The notes below the pieces were generated by a model that was not told the origin of the DNA, made no database searches, and was given only the letters and a program-made list of their open reading frames with translations. Both the position numbers and the translations under genes were made by a program. A DNA stretch of 64,000 nt, taken from Streptomyces sp. NBC_01353 (GTDB taxonomy: Bacteria; Actinomycetota; Actinomycetes; Streptomycetales; Streptomycetaceae). The DNA lies in assembly GCF_036237275.1 (NCBI RefSeq), contig NZ_CP108352.1, forward strand, positions 7,465,501 through 7,529,500, in the 5' to 3' direction. Positions 24,891-34,278 of this stretch are shown in pieces. The first letter of the stretch is position 1, and each line of letters starts with the position of its first letter.

Positions 24891-24909
24891 TAAGGATAGG
24901 CTAACCTAC
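24891..24909. promoter_or_regulatory. iron box (DmdR/IdeR-type operator)
   Basis: TAAGGATAGGCTAACCTAC matches the actinobacterial iron-box palindrome TTAGGTTAGGCTAACCTAA at 16 of 19 positions. It ends 5 nt before the GTG of the ABC ATPase gene. Iron-loaded DmdR1/IdeR-type repressor would block the promoter, giving expression only in iron limitation. Confidence 0.9.
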
Positions 24910-24914
24910 CCTCC

Positions 24915-25775
24915 GTGCAAGCAGGTGAAGAGACCGTCGCGACCCCACGTCCCCACGGCCATGAACTTTCGGCCACGGGAGTCACCGTGGCCTACGAAGG
25001 CGTCGATGTCGTACACGACGCCTCCATGACGCTGCGGCCGGGCGAAGTCACGGTCCTCGTCGGGCCGAACGGCAGTGGCAAGTCGACGCTGTTGCGTACG
25101 ATCGCGCGGCTGCAGCGGCCCAGGACCGCCACCCTCGTCATCGACGGCGACACCGACGGCCTCGCGCTGAGCCCCCGTGAGTTCTCGCGCCGCGTCGCGC
25201 TCCTCACGCAGGGGCGCCCCACGCCCAGCGGGCTGACCGTGCGCGACGTCGTCGAGTTCGGGCGCTACCCGTACCGGGGGCGCTGGGGCAAGGCCGACCC
25301 GGGCGGCCGGGCCGCGGTGGACCGCGCGCTCGCCATGACCGGCGTCGAGGAACTCGCCGAACGCGGTGCCGAGCACCTCTCCGGCGGACAGCTCCAGCGC
25401 GTCTGGCTGGCCGGCTGCCTCGCCCAACAGACGGGCGTGCTCCTGCTCGACGAGCCCACGACCTACCTCGACCTGCGCTACCAGGTCGAACTCCTCGACC
25501 TCATGCGCGATCTGGCGGACGACAACGGCATCGCCGTCGGCGCCGTCCTGCACGACCTCGACCAGGCCTCGGCCGTGGCCGACCGAATCGTTCTGCTCGA
25601 CAAGGGGCGGGTCGTCGCCGACGGCGACCCCGCGGACGTACTGACACCGGAGCGGTTGACCGACACGTACGGCATCCGCATCGAAGTCGACACCGACCCC
25701 CTCACCGGTCGGCTGCGCACCCGTGCGATCGGCCGACACCACTCGCGAAGCGAAAGGCTCAGCACCACCTCATGA
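24915..25775 (+). CDS. siderophore ABC transporter ATPase
   Basis: The 286-residue FepC/FecE-type ATPase energises import of ferric siderophore. It has Walker A GPNGSGKST, Q loop LLTQGRP, signature LSGGQLQRVWLAG, Walker B VLLLDEPT and the switch His in LHDLDQAS. The GTG at 24915 is the only start that keeps the first beta strand (LSATGVTVAYEG). It directly follows the iron box with no room for a ribosome-binding site, so the mRNA may be leaderless. It overlaps the binding-protein gene by ATGA. Confidence 0.93.
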   Translation: MQAGEETVATPRPHGHELSATGVTVAYEGVDVVHDASMTLRPGEVTVLVGPNGSGKSTLLRTIARLQRPRTATLVIDGDTDGLALSPREFSRRVALLTQGRPTPSGLTVRDVVEFGRYPYRGRWGKADPGGRAAVDRALAMTGVEELAERGAEHLSGGQLQRVWLAGCLAQQTGVLLLDEPTTYLDLRYQVELLDLMRDLADDNGIAVGAVLHDLDQASAVADRIVLLDKGRVVADGDPADVLTPERLTDTYGIRIEVDTDPLTGRLRTRAIGRHHSRSERLSTTS

Positions 25776-26746
25776 GACGCCTCCTCCTCACCGCGGCCGC
25801 CACCGTCGCGGCCGTCACCCTGTCCGCCTGCGGGACCACCGAGCCCGCCGCCGACGACGCGAAGAAGACCGCCGAGCCCATCACCCTCACCGACGCCACG
25901 GGCGCGAAGGTCGAGCTCGACGGCCCCGCCGCCAAGGTCGTCGGGACCGAGTGGAACGCCGTCGAGAACCTCGTCTCGCTGGGCGTCGACCCCATCGGCG
26001 TCTCCGACGTCAAGGGCTACAAGACCTGGGACACCGCCGTCCCGCTGAAGAACGAGCCCAAGGACATCGGCACGCGCGGCGAGCCGAGCATGGACACCGT
26101 CGCGTCGCTGAAGCCCGACCTCATCGTGGCCACCACCGACCTGCCCGAGGCGGCCGTCAAGCAGCTTCGCAAGGTCGCGCCGGTCCTCACGCTCCGCCCC
26201 GCGGACGCCGCCGACCCGATCGGCCAGATGACCAAGAACCTCGACCTCATCGCGCAGGCCACCGGCACCACGCAGCAGGCCGACAAGCTCAAGAAGCAGT
26301 TCGAGGCGAAGCTCGCCGAGGGTGCCAAGGCCCTCGCCGACGCCGGTCTCGCCGGCACGAAGTACGCCTTCGCCGACGGGTACGTCGTCTCCAACCAGGT
26401 CTCGATCCGGCCCTACACGAGCGGCTCGCTCATCGGCGGCGTCAACGAGAAGCTCGGTCTGAAGAACGCCTGGACGGTCAAGGGCGACGAGAGCTACGGC
26501 CTCGCCGCCACCGACGTCGAGGGCCTCACCAAGCTGGGTGACGTGCAGTTCGCGTACATCGGCAGCGAGGGCGACAAGTCCAGCACCCCGTTCACCGGTG
26601 TCCTCGCCAAGGACAAGGTCTGGACGTCGCTGCCGTTCGTCAAGAACGGCAACGTGCACCGCCTGCCCGACGGGATCTGGATGTTCGGCGGCCCCGAGTC
26701 GATGAACAAGTACATCGACGCCGTCGTCGCCGCGCTGACGAAGTAA
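25772..26746 (+). CDS. ferric-siderophore binding lipoprotein
   Basis: The 324-residue FecB/FhuD-type binding protein has a lipoprotein signal (MRRLLLTAAATVAAVTLSACG, Cys19-type lipobox LSAC). A periplasmic-binding fold follows, including GTEWNAVENLVSLGVDPIGV, SLKPDLIVA and RLPDGIWMFGGPESMNKYI. Anchored on the outer face of the membrane, it delivers ferric siderophore to the permease. Its ATG overlaps the ATPase stop and the permease begins 5 bp after it, so the three form one operon under the iron box. Confidence 0.92.
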   Translation: MRRLLLTAAATVAAVTLSACGTTEPAADDAKKTAEPITLTDATGAKVELDGPAAKVVGTEWNAVENLVSLGVDPIGVSDVKGYKTWDTAVPLKNEPKDIGTRGEPSMDTVASLKPDLIVATTDLPEAAVKQLRKVAPVLTLRPADAADPIGQMTKNLDLIAQATGTTQQADKLKKQFEAKLAEGAKALADAGLAGTKYAFADGYVVSNQVSIRPYTSGSLIGGVNEKLGLKNAWTVKGDESYGLAATDVEGLTKLGDVQFAYIGSEGDKSSTPFTGVLAKDKVWTSLPFVKNGNVHRLPDGIWMFGGPESMNKYIDAVVAALTK

Positions 26747-26750
26747 CACC

Positions 26751-28817
26751 ATGGCCGTCACCGCAACAACCCCCGCCACCCGTCCGTCGGCGGCCACGTC
26801 CCGGACGGGCGCGGCCGCGGTGACGGCCGCCCTGATCCTCCTCGTCGCGGCCCTCGCGGTCGTGGACATCACCCAGGGCACGGCCGCCGTGGGCGCCCCC
26901 GAAGTGTGGAAGGCCCTCACGGGCCGGGCCGAACCGGCCGACGCCTCCGTCGTCATCGCCTCCCGACTGCCGAGGATGACCGCGGGCCTGCTCGTCGGCG
27001 CCGCACTCGGCATCGCGGGCGCCGCCCTCCAGGCGGTCAGCCGCAACGTCCTTGCCTCGCCCGACACCCTCGCCGTCAACGCGGGCTCCTACTTCGCCCT
27101 CGGCCTCACCGCCGTCACCGGCCTCTCGCTCCCGCTCTTCGCCTCCTCCGGCATCGCGTTCGTCGGCGGCCTCGCCGCGGCGGCCGTGGTCCTCGGACTC
27201 TCCGGCCTGGGCACCGGCACCGTCCGGCTGGTCCTCGCGGGCAGCGCCCTCACCCTGGGCCTCACCGCGGTCACCGAGGGCCTGCTCCTGCTGTTCCCCC
27301 GTCAGACGGAGGGGCTCTACCAGTGGAACCAGGGCAGCATCGCCCAGAACGGCTTCGACGGCGTCCTGCAGATGGCACCGATCGCCCTCGTCGGCGTCGT
27401 CGGGCTGCTGCTCCTCGCCCGCCGGATCGACGCCCTGGCGCTCGGTGACGACGCCGCGCGCGGCCTCGGCGTCCCGGTCCGCGCCACACGCGTCACCGCC
27501 GTCGTGCTCGCCGCCCTGCTCTCCGCGGCCGCCGTCACCCTCGCCGGACCCGTCGGCTTCGTCGGCCTGTGCGCCCCCGCCATCGTCCGTCCCCTCGTCC
27601 GCAGGTTCCGCGGGTTCACCCGTACGCGGGTGAGCCTGCCGGCCGCCGGGCTCACCGGTGCGGCCCTGGTGCTCGGCTCCGACGTGCTGCTCCGCGCCGT
27701 CGTCGCGGCGGACGTGGCGGTCGGCGTGCCGACCGGTGTCGTCACCAGCCTCGTCGGCGCCGTCTTCCTGATCGTCATGGCCACGCGGGCCCGGGACACG
27801 GCCGAAGCCGCCGCGTCCGAGCGGCTGCGCATCAGGAGCAGGACCGTCTTCCTGACCACCACCTCCGTCCTTGTGCTCGTCCTGGTCGGCGTGACCATCG
27901 CCTCCGTGCTCCTCGGGGACAGCAAGCTGCTCCTGGGTGACGTGCTGAACTGGGCACAGGGGCGGGCCGGACGGACCATCACCTTCGTCCTCGACACCCG
28001 CGTTCCACGCGTCCTCGCCGCTCTCTTCGCGGGCGCCGCGCTCGCCCTGGCCGGCACGCTCGTCCAGGCCGTGACCCGTAACCCCCTCGCCGAACCGGCC
28101 GTCCTGGGCATCTCCGGCGGTGCCGCGCTCGGCGCCGTCCTCCTCGTGACGACCGTGCCCCTGGCCGGAGGGTGGGGCCTGTCCGCGGCGGCCTTCGCGG
28201 GCGCCGCGATCAGCTCCGTCATCGTCTTCGGACTGGCCGCCCGGGGCGGATTCCAGCAGAACCGGCTCGTCCTCGTCGGCTTCGGCGTCGCCATCGGGGC
28301 ATCGGCCCTGATCAGCCTTCTCATCATCCTCACCGACCCGTTCAACGCGACGAAGGCGCTCACCTGGCTCTCGGGCTCCACCTACGGGCGGTCCCTGACC
28401 GACGTGCTGCCCCTCGTGGCCGTCCTCGTCGTGGGCGTGGCCGTCGCGGCCATGCGGCTCACCGAACTCGACCTCGTGTCGCTCGACGAGGACACCCCGA
28501 GGCTGCTCGGGCTGAGCCTGGGAAGGGGACGCCTCGGCTTCCTCGTTCTCAGCGTCCTGCTCAGCGCCACCGCCGTGGCCGCCGCAGGCACCATCGGCTT
28601 CGTGGGTCTCGTGGCGCCGCACGCGGCCCGTGCCCTCGTGGGCCGGCAGCACGCGCGCGTGGTTCCGGTCGCGGTCCTCCTCGGCGCGATCCTCGTCTGC
28701 ACCGCGGACCTGGTGGGCCGAACCGTGATCGCACCGACCCAGCTCGGCGCCGGACTCATGACGGCCGTGATCGGCACGCCGTACTTCCTCCATCTGCTCA
28801 TACGCAGCCGCCGGTAG
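26751..28817 (+). CDS. fused two-domain siderophore permease (FecCD, FhuB-like)
   Basis: The 688-residue permease is two FecCD/BtuC-type halves joined head to tail (about residues 20-345 and 360-688). Each half has RLPRMxAGLLVGAALGIAGAALQA-type or RVPRVLAALFAGAALALAGT openings and a GPVGFVGL or GTIGFVGL motif before the ATPase-contact region. A fused pair acts like FhuB in place of two separate subunits. It has around 20 membrane spans. It lies 4 bp after the binding-protein gene and ends at a strong terminator. Confidence 0.93.
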   Translation: MAVTATTPATRPSAATSRTGAAAVTAALILLVAALAVVDITQGTAAVGAPEVWKALTGRAEPADASVVIASRLPRMTAGLLVGAALGIAGAALQAVSRNVLASPDTLAVNAGSYFALGLTAVTGLSLPLFASSGIAFVGGLAAAAVVLGLSGLGTGTVRLVLAGSALTLGLTAVTEGLLLLFPRQTEGLYQWNQGSIAQNGFDGVLQMAPIALVGVVGLLLLARRIDALALGDDAARGLGVPVRATRVTAVVLAALLSAAAVTLAGPVGFVGLCAPAIVRPLVRRFRGFTRTRVSLPAAGLTGAALVLGSDVLLRAVVAADVAVGVPTGVVTSLVGAVFLIVMATRARDTAEAAASERLRIRSRTVFLTTTSVLVLVLVGVTIASVLLGDSKLLLGDVLNWAQGRAGRTITFVLDTRVPRVLAALFAGAALALAGTLVQAVTRNPLAEPAVLGISGGAALGAVLLVTTVPLAGGWGLSAAAFAGAAISSVIVFGLAARGGFQQNRLVLVGFGVAIGASALISLLIILTDPFNATKALTWLSGSTYGRSLTDVLPLVAVLVVGVAVAAMRLTELDLVSLDEDTPRLLGLSLGRGRLGFLVLSVLLSATAVAAAGTIGFVGLVAPHAARALVGRQHARVVPVAVLLGAILVCTADLVGRTVIAPTQLGAGLMTAVIGTPYFLHLLIRSRR

Positions 28818-28830
28818 GGCGAGTTCGTCA

Positions 28831-28884
28831 CCGCCCCCCGTCACCTCCCGCACAGGGCGGCGTCGACGGGGGGCGGTTGCTTTT
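28831..28884 (+). terminator. Rho-independent terminator of the siderophore operon
   Basis: A perfect 12-bp GC stem (CCGCCCCCCGTC and its complement at 28865-28876) with a 22-nt loop is followed by TTGCTTTT. It sits 13 bp after the permease stop. Confidence 0.85.
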
Positions 28885-28930
28885 CGGGCCCGAACCCAAG
28901 GCCGTCGTCCAGGGCGGGGAGACTGGGCGC

Positions 28931-29662
28931 ATGGACACATGGAGCCCCAGGCCGGGCCGGGAGCCCGCCCCCGCCCCGTACGGACGCCTGCGCGTCGAGG
29001 TCGAGGACCTCGCGCCGGCGCGCTGGCTGACCGAACGCCGCCCCGGCCATGGTGACTTCGGCACCGTGGCCGGAGTCGCCGCGCCGGGATTCCCGGCGTA
29101 CGCGCGCGTGCTGCACCCCGCGAGTCTCGACGAGCGCCCGGTCCGCTGGGACACCGTCGCCGCCGCCCACAGGCGGAAGGTCGACGCGCTGACGGACTGG
29201 CACGAGGTCATCGGGGCGGAGCGGTTCTACCAGAACCTGCACGAGTACGGTCTGCCCGGCGTGTGGGACGAGCACCCCGCCGAAGGCCCCACGCCCGACG
29301 ATGTCGCGCGGGCCGTGATCCCCGTGCTGGCGCGGCACACGGGCACCCCCGAGCGGTGCTGGTACGGGCTGTGGGACGGGTACGGCCGCCGGGAGTGGGA
29401 CGGGGTTCCCACCTTCCCCACTCCGGAGCGGGACGAGATCCTGCTGTCCGGACCGCTGGCCGATGTGGTCTCCCCGGAGCTCCCCGACGAGTTCGCCGAA
29501 CTCCCCGACCTGTGGTGGCCGCAGGACCGCGCCTGGTGCGTGGGCGGTGACGTCGACCTGGTGAGCACGTACGTCTGCGGCTCGGAGGAACTGATCGCCG
29601 AACTGCTCGCCACGCCCGGCCTCGAGGTCCACCGGGTGTCGCCGGGGGACGCGGTCTGCTGA
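28931..29662 (+). CDS. conserved hypothetical protein
   Basis: The 243-residue soluble protein is rich in Trp, Pro and acidic residues. It contains RLRVEVEDLAPARWLTERRPGHGDFGTVAG, RCWYGLWDGYGR, DLWWPQDRAWCVGGDVDLVSTYV and a terminal ELLATPGLEVHRV. The ordered, motif-rich sequence and full coding bias show a real protein, but no domain was recognised. ATG 28931 is the first start after the terminator. It may be a stress or binding protein of streptomycetes; no neighbour suggests more. Confidence 0.75.
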   Translation: MDTWSPRPGREPAPAPYGRLRVEVEDLAPARWLTERRPGHGDFGTVAGVAAPGFPAYARVLHPASLDERPVRWDTVAAAHRRKVDALTDWHEVIGAERFYQNLHEYGLPGVWDEHPAEGPTPDDVARAVIPVLARHTGTPERCWYGLWDGYGRREWDGVPTFPTPERDEILLSGPLADVVSPELPDEFAELPDLWWPQDRAWCVGGDVDLVSTYVCGSEELIAELLATPGLEVHRVSPGDAVC

Positions 29663-29710
29663 TCGAGCGGGGCGGCCCGCACCGAGCTGCGGGGTGCCGG
29701 AGCGTGGCGG

Positions 29711-31963
29711 GTGGCCGATCCTGGTGGCATGGGTGCCAACGGTGCCGACGGCGGCCCGGGCGCCAAAGGGTCGAGCCGGTCGAGCGGTCTGCTCCGGCTG
29801 CCCGACGCCTATGTGGGCGCGGCCCGCCGCTCGCTGCGCGTCACGCTGGCCGCGGGGGCCGGGTTCTACCTGTTCCTGTACGGGTTCGAGCAACCCGTCG
29901 CGGCCACGTACGCGCTCTTCTCCGCCGTGTCTCTGGCCGGTCTCTCGCACATCCCGGGGACCGGGCGGCAGCGGGCCGTCGTCCTGGTGAAGCTGCTTCC
30001 GGTCGCCTGGGTGCTGGTCGCGGTGGGCACCTTCCTGGCCGTACGGAACTGGAGTGCGGTGGCCGGCATGCTGGTCATCGGCTTCGCGCTGGCCTTCGTC
30101 GCCGTGGGCGGGCCACGCCCGGCGGGCGCGGCGCCGGGGCTCCAGCTGTTGTACATCCTGCCGTCGTTCCCGCCGTACGCCCCCGAAACCATCGACGAGC
30201 GGTTGGCCGGGACCACCGTCGGGATCCTCCTGCTGATCCTCGCCGAGACCTTCGTCCTTCCCGAGCCGCCGACCGTGCCGTACCGGGAACTCGCCGCCCG
30301 CGCGGCGGTCACCGCAGAACGCTGCGCCGGGGAGCTGGCCCGCGCGCCGTTCGCACTGTCGCCGACGACCGCGGAGGCGGCCGGAGCGGCGGCCGAGGCG
30401 CTGCGGCCCACGCAGGTTCCGGAGGCGGAGCGGCCGGCCGGAGCCGGGGTCCGCTCCCGGGGCCTGACCCACACCGGCCTCTCGGCACGGACGCTCCTCA
30501 ACCGACTGGCACGGCTCCCCGCCGTACCGGCAGGCCGGGCTCCGGAGGACGCGGGCCTGGACCTGCTGCGCGCCGTCGGGCGGTCCGCGGCGGAAAGCGC
30601 CGCGCTGCTGCGCGGCGCCCCCGGAGCGGGGGCGTCGGACCCCGGACCGGCCCGGGCGCGGGCGCTGCTTGCCGCCGTACCGAGCCGGTCGGCGGACCCC
30701 GCGACGCTGCGCCGCCGTGCGGACCTGCTGGAAGTCGCGGACGCCGCGCTGGCGCTCTCCACGGCCGCCGGACTGGCGGTACGGGGGCGGCTCGTCGACG
30801 GGGCCGAACTGCCCGCCGGCCGGTTCTGGTACGCGCGAATGCGGGCGCCGCAGCTGTGGTGGCGGCGGCTCGTGGGAAACGCCGGGAGCCGATCGGTGTT
30901 CTTCCAGAACGCGGTGCGGATCAGTCTGGCGCTGGCTGCCGCCCGTGCCATCGCCGGGCTGGACACGCTGCCGCACGGCTTCTGGGCCCTCCTGGCCACG
31001 CTGACGCTGACCCGCACGACCCTGGGCGCGACCTGGGGCAGCGTCCGCCAGGCGATCACCGGGACCCTGATCGGAGCCCTGTGCACGGCGGGGCTGCTCG
31101 CCCTCATCGGGACGGACACCACGGTGTACGCGGCCATGCTGCTTCCGCTGCTGCTGATCACCTTCACGGTGGGGCCGGTGAAAGGCGTCGGCTGGGCCCA
31201 GGCGTTCTTCGCACTGGTGGTCTCCCTGGTGTTCGCCCAGCTGGCGCCGACCACCTGGCGGCTGGCCGAGGTCCGGCTCCTCGACGTGCTGATCGGGAGT
31301 GCGATCGGCGCCGTCTTCGGCCTGCTGGCCTGGCCGCGGGGCGCGCAGACCGAGGTACGGCGCTCGAGCACGGTGCTGCTGCGCACCGCCGCCGAGGCCG
31401 TGGTCGCCACGGCCTCGACGATAGCGGCCGGAGGGGTACGGGATCCGGGCAAGCCACCCGTGAGCAGCTCGCTCCGGCACGCGCTCGTCCTGGCCGAGAC
31501 GGCCTTCGCGCAGTTCCAGAGCGAACCGCGGGGCCCGGTGGCGGGGGAGTCCGGATCCGCACAGCCGCCCGGTGACGGGCGGCGGCCGGTCGACTGGCAG
31601 GCGGCACTGCTGACCGGGCACCACACGCTGTGGGGCGCGGAGCGGCTGCTGTCGGCGCCGCCGACCGTACCGGCGGAGGGATCGGCGGGGCCCGTCGTCG
31701 TAGCGCCGCTGGAGCCCGCGGTGGCCGCCGCGCTGACCCGGCTCGGGGACCGGGTGGCGGGGCGGATGCTGCTGCTCTCCGCAGTCCTGGACCCGATGGG
31801 GGACGCCCCACCGACCCCGGCGCCCGGCGCGCCGTCCACGGCAGGGGACGCGTCGGAAACCGCACCTGCCGAGGCGCCGGGCCGCTTCTACGCGGTGGAG
31901 GCCTGGCTGGAGGCGCTGCTCCAGGACCTGGAACGGATCGACCGTTCCTCGCACGCTCCATGA
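29711..31963 (+). CDS. FUSC-family membrane protein (aromatic-acid exporter-like)
   Basis: The 750-residue protein has two membrane blocks, near residues 40-190 and 400-540, separated by a long cytoplasmic region. The second block carries the FUSC signature HGFWALLATLTLTRTTLGAT. Relatives such as AaeB export aromatic carboxylic acids. GTG 29711 has GGAG 8 nt before it; ATG 29729 is an equally possible start. It stands alone on the plus strand. Confidence 0.85.
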   Translation: MADPGGMGANGADGGPGAKGSSRSSGLLRLPDAYVGAARRSLRVTLAAGAGFYLFLYGFEQPVAATYALFSAVSLAGLSHIPGTGRQRAVVLVKLLPVAWVLVAVGTFLAVRNWSAVAGMLVIGFALAFVAVGGPRPAGAAPGLQLLYILPSFPPYAPETIDERLAGTTVGILLLILAETFVLPEPPTVPYRELAARAAVTAERCAGELARAPFALSPTTAEAAGAAAEALRPTQVPEAERPAGAGVRSRGLTHTGLSARTLLNRLARLPAVPAGRAPEDAGLDLLRAVGRSAAESAALLRGAPGAGASDPGPARARALLAAVPSRSADPATLRRRADLLEVADAALALSTAAGLAVRGRLVDGAELPAGRFWYARMRAPQLWWRRLVGNAGSRSVFFQNAVRISLALAAARAIAGLDTLPHGFWALLATLTLTRTTLGATWGSVRQAITGTLIGALCTAGLLALIGTDTTVYAAMLLPLLLITFTVGPVKGVGWAQAFFALVVSLVFAQLAPTTWRLAEVRLLDVLIGSAIGAVFGLLAWPRGAQTEVRRSSTVLLRTAAEAVVATASTIAAGGVRDPGKPPVSSSLRHALVLAETAFAQFQSEPRGPVAGESGSAQPPGDGRRPVDWQAALLTGHHTLWGAERLLSAPPTVPAEGSAGPVVVAPLEPAVAAALTRLGDRVAGRMLLLSAVLDPMGDAPPTPAPGAPSTAGDASETAPAEAPGRFYAVEAWLEALLQDLERIDRSSHAP

Positions 31964-32010
31964 CGCAGCGTCAGCCAGAGCCGGGGTCGGTCTGCTTCCC
32001 TGGCGAGGTG

Positions 32011-32829
32011 TCAGGCGCTCGGCGTCCGGGGCTCGATGTGGAAGTCGAAGGCGAGCGTGCCGGGGTCGAGGGCGGTCACACCGCCGTCGACGGTGAGCAC
32101 CGCTCCGTTGACGAACGAGGAAGCGGGCGAGAGCAACCAGGCGACGGCCTCGGCGACCTCGCGCGGCTCGCCCGGACGCCCGACGGGGAGGACGCGGGTG
32201 ACCTCCTCGTACGCCGCCTCGGTCCCGCCCTCCTCCAGCCCCGCCTCCTCGGCGAACCGGTTCATCCGGCGGTCCGCCATGTCGGTGCGCACCCAGCTCG
32301 GGCACACGGTGTTGGCGCGCAGCCCCGCGGCCCCGTAGTCGACCGCGAGCGAGCGGCAGAGCTGGAGCAGCGCGGCCTTGGACGTGGCGTAGGCGGCATT
32401 GCCCACGCCGTTGCGCAGCGCGGACACCGAGGCCACCGCGACCACGGCGCCCCGGGCGTCGAGCAGATGCGGGAGCGCGGCGCGCAGCAGATGGAACGGG
32501 CCGGTGAGGTTGGTCCGCATGACCGCGTCCCAGTCCTCCAGCGTCACCTCTCCCACGGCTCCGCCGCGCCCGATACCGGCGTTGAGGACGAGTCCGTCGA
32601 GGCGGCCGTGCGCGGCGAAGGCCGTGTCGACGAGTGCCCGTACCGCGTCGGGGTCGGCGACGTCGGACGGGACGGCAAGGGCTCCGGTCTCCTCCGCGAC
32701 AAGGTGCAGGGGTTCGGGCCGGCGCCCGGAGATCACCACATGGTGACCCGCCGCGCGCAGCAGCCGGGCGGTCGCGGCCCCGATGCCCGTCCCGCCACCG
32801 GTCACGAGGTACACGCGCTGGTCCGCCAT
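32011..32829 (-). CDS. short-chain dehydrogenase/reductase
   Basis: The 272-residue classical SDR has TGGGTGIG at the cofactor loop, NAGIG, Ser in VASVSALRNG and YATSK at the active site. A C-terminal segment (FVNGAVLTVDGGVTAL) is typical of FabG-like members. It is NAD(P)-dependent with unknown substrate. ATG 32829 is used. It is divergent from the RpiR-type regulator gene 170 bp away, which could control it. Confidence 0.9.
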   Translation of the reverse strand: MADQRVYLVTGGGTGIGAATARLLRAAGHHVVISGRRPEPLHLVAEETGALAVPSDVADPDAVRALVDTAFAAHGRLDGLVLNAGIGRGGAVGEVTLEDWDAVMRTNLTGPFHLLRAALPHLLDARGAVVAVASVSALRNGVGNAAYATSKAALLQLCRSLAVDYGAAGLRANTVCPSWVRTDMADRRMNRFAEEAGLEEGGTEAAYEEVTRVLPVGRPGEPREVAEAVAWLLSPASSFVNGAVLTVDGGVTALDPGTLAFDFHIEPRTPSA

Positions 32830-32999
32830 GTCTTCGAGCCTCCGTCGTCGTCCGTTCGCCGTCGTGATCATACGTACGGAACCGGTCGCACCGAGGGCCC
32901 CCGCGGCGGGCGGGGCGCCCGCGGCTGGTGTCGCGGCCCGATGAACGTCAGCCCGTGTGAACTATCTTGGGCTGCAGAGAGACGAGAAGGAGGCACCCC

Positions 33000-33932
33000 G
33001 TGCCATCTGGGCAGCAGGCGCGCGCACAGGCAGCCGCGATCACACCGGGCAGGCGCTCGTCGGAGGCGGCGGCCGAGGCGGCCTCGCCCGCCGAGCGGGT
33101 GCGGTCGCTGTTCGGCAGCCACCGGCTCTCTCCCGCGCAGCGCCGCATCGCCCAGTTCCTGATCGACCACCTCACCGAGGCCGCGTTCCTGTCGATCACC
33201 GAGCTCGCGGAGCGTGTGGGGGTCAGCCAGCCGTCCGTGACCCGCTTCGCCTCGTCGCTGGGGTTCAGCGGATACCCCGCGCTCCGGGAGGCCCTTCAGC
33301 CCATCGCGCTCAGTGCCGCCGCCGGCGCCCCGGGCGAGGGGGAGGAGAAGCTCCGTAACGAACTCCAGTCGGCCGTCGACGCCGAGATCGAGAACCTGAC
33401 GGCCCTGCGGCGGGTGCTCGCCGACCCCGACCAGATCCTCGAGATCGGCCGTGAGCTGGCCCGATCCGTCCCTCTCACGGTCCTCGGCCTGCGGATCTCG
33501 GTCTCCCTCGCCGAGTATTTCGCCTACGCGGCGCGGCGCATCCACCCCGACGTACGGGTGGTGACGCGGGGCGGCACGGTCGCCTACGACGGACTGCTCC
33601 AGGCCCGCGAGGCGGGCGGGACATGGGTGCTGGCCTTCGCGATGCCCCGGCACGCCAACGAGACCCTCGCCGTCGTCCGGGCCGCTCGCGGCGTCGGTCT
33701 GCGCGTCGCGCTGATCACCGACCTCGCGCTCGGGCCGCTCGTCGACGAGGCCGACGTTGTGTTCGCCGCCGGCACCGGGTCACGGCTCGTCTTCGACTCG
33801 TACGCGGCGCCCGGAGTGCTGTCCGCGGCACTCCTTCAAGCCATGGCGGACGCGGACCCGGAGCGCACGCAGACCCGTCTCGAGAAGTACGAGCAGGCGG
33901 CTGACCAGCATCATTTCTTCCTGGACGACTGA
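33000..33932 (+). CDS. MurR/RpiR-family regulator
   Basis: The 310-residue regulator has an N-terminal RpiR helix-turn-helix (LSPAQRRIAQFLIDHL, LSITELAERVGVSQPSVTRFASSLGFSGYPALREAL). Its C-terminal SIS sugar-phosphate-binding domain contains SVPLTVLGLRISVSLAEYFAYAAR and GGTVAYDG. It probably senses a phosphosugar. GTG 33000 has an ideal AAGGAGGCACCCC site. It is divergent from the SDR gene. Confidence 0.92.
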   Translation: MPSGQQARAQAAAITPGRRSSEAAAEAASPAERVRSLFGSHRLSPAQRRIAQFLIDHLTEAAFLSITELAERVGVSQPSVTRFASSLGFSGYPALREALQPIALSAAAGAPGEGEEKLRNELQSAVDAEIENLTALRRVLADPDQILEIGRELARSVPLTVLGLRISVSLAEYFAYAARRIHPDVRVVTRGGTVAYDGLLQAREAGGTWVLAFAMPRHANETLAVVRAARGVGLRVALITDLALGPLVDEADVVFAAGTGSRLVFDSYAAPGVLSAALLQAMADADPERTQTRLEKYEQAADQHHFFLDD

Positions 33933-34278
33933 GCTCGGCCCAGGGTGAATGGGCGACTTTCTGCCATCAGGTCGTATGAATTTTTTCATTCCCTTGCTTA
34001 CTCGACGGTATATATGTTTACTACGGGTGCCCCCACGGGCCCGAACAGAACACCTCGGCGTCGCCCCCTCCTCCTCAGACGACCTGGTGTTTCGACGGCA
34101 GCGCGCCGCGCACAGCGCGGGTGCATCTGTGGCGGCTCCGGTCTACCCCTGGGCCGGAGCCGCCGCACAGAAGCCGCCGGGCGGAGTGGGCGTAACCGTC
34201 TGAGATCCTGGTGCGCGTTCGTGGCCGCTGTCCGGCCGGGTTGGTTTCCGTTGCCGGGAGTGCGCGCTGAGTACCGTC
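33933..34278. other. intergenic region with AT-rich patch and large hairpin
   Basis: No gene was found. An AT-rich patch (about 33970-34025, including TATATATG) suits a promoter. A strong hairpin follows at 34127-34170, with arms CTGTGGCGGCTCCGG and its near-complement and a 12-nt loop. The hairpin lies about 110 bp before the ArsB-like start, so it could be the terminator of the RpiR gene or an attenuator in the transporter's leader. Confidence 0.5.

Noticed and set aside
24263-24985. 240-codon minus-strand frame covering the octamer array (CVSASVRQ repeats)
   Set aside because: The repeat-encoded peptide is a by-product of the 8-bp array. The frame overlaps the iron box and the ATPase start and has no coding bias.
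26640-28940. 766-codon minus-strand frame antisense to the siderophore permease
   Set aside because: It is highly acidic and Gly/Asp/Glu-rich, as expected from the complement of a Leu/Ala-rich membrane gene. The plus-strand permease has full motif support.
28841-32305. 1154-codon minus-strand frame across the hypothetical and FUSC genes
   Set aside because: No recognisable domain, strong Arg/Gly bias, and it overlaps two genes with clear coding features.
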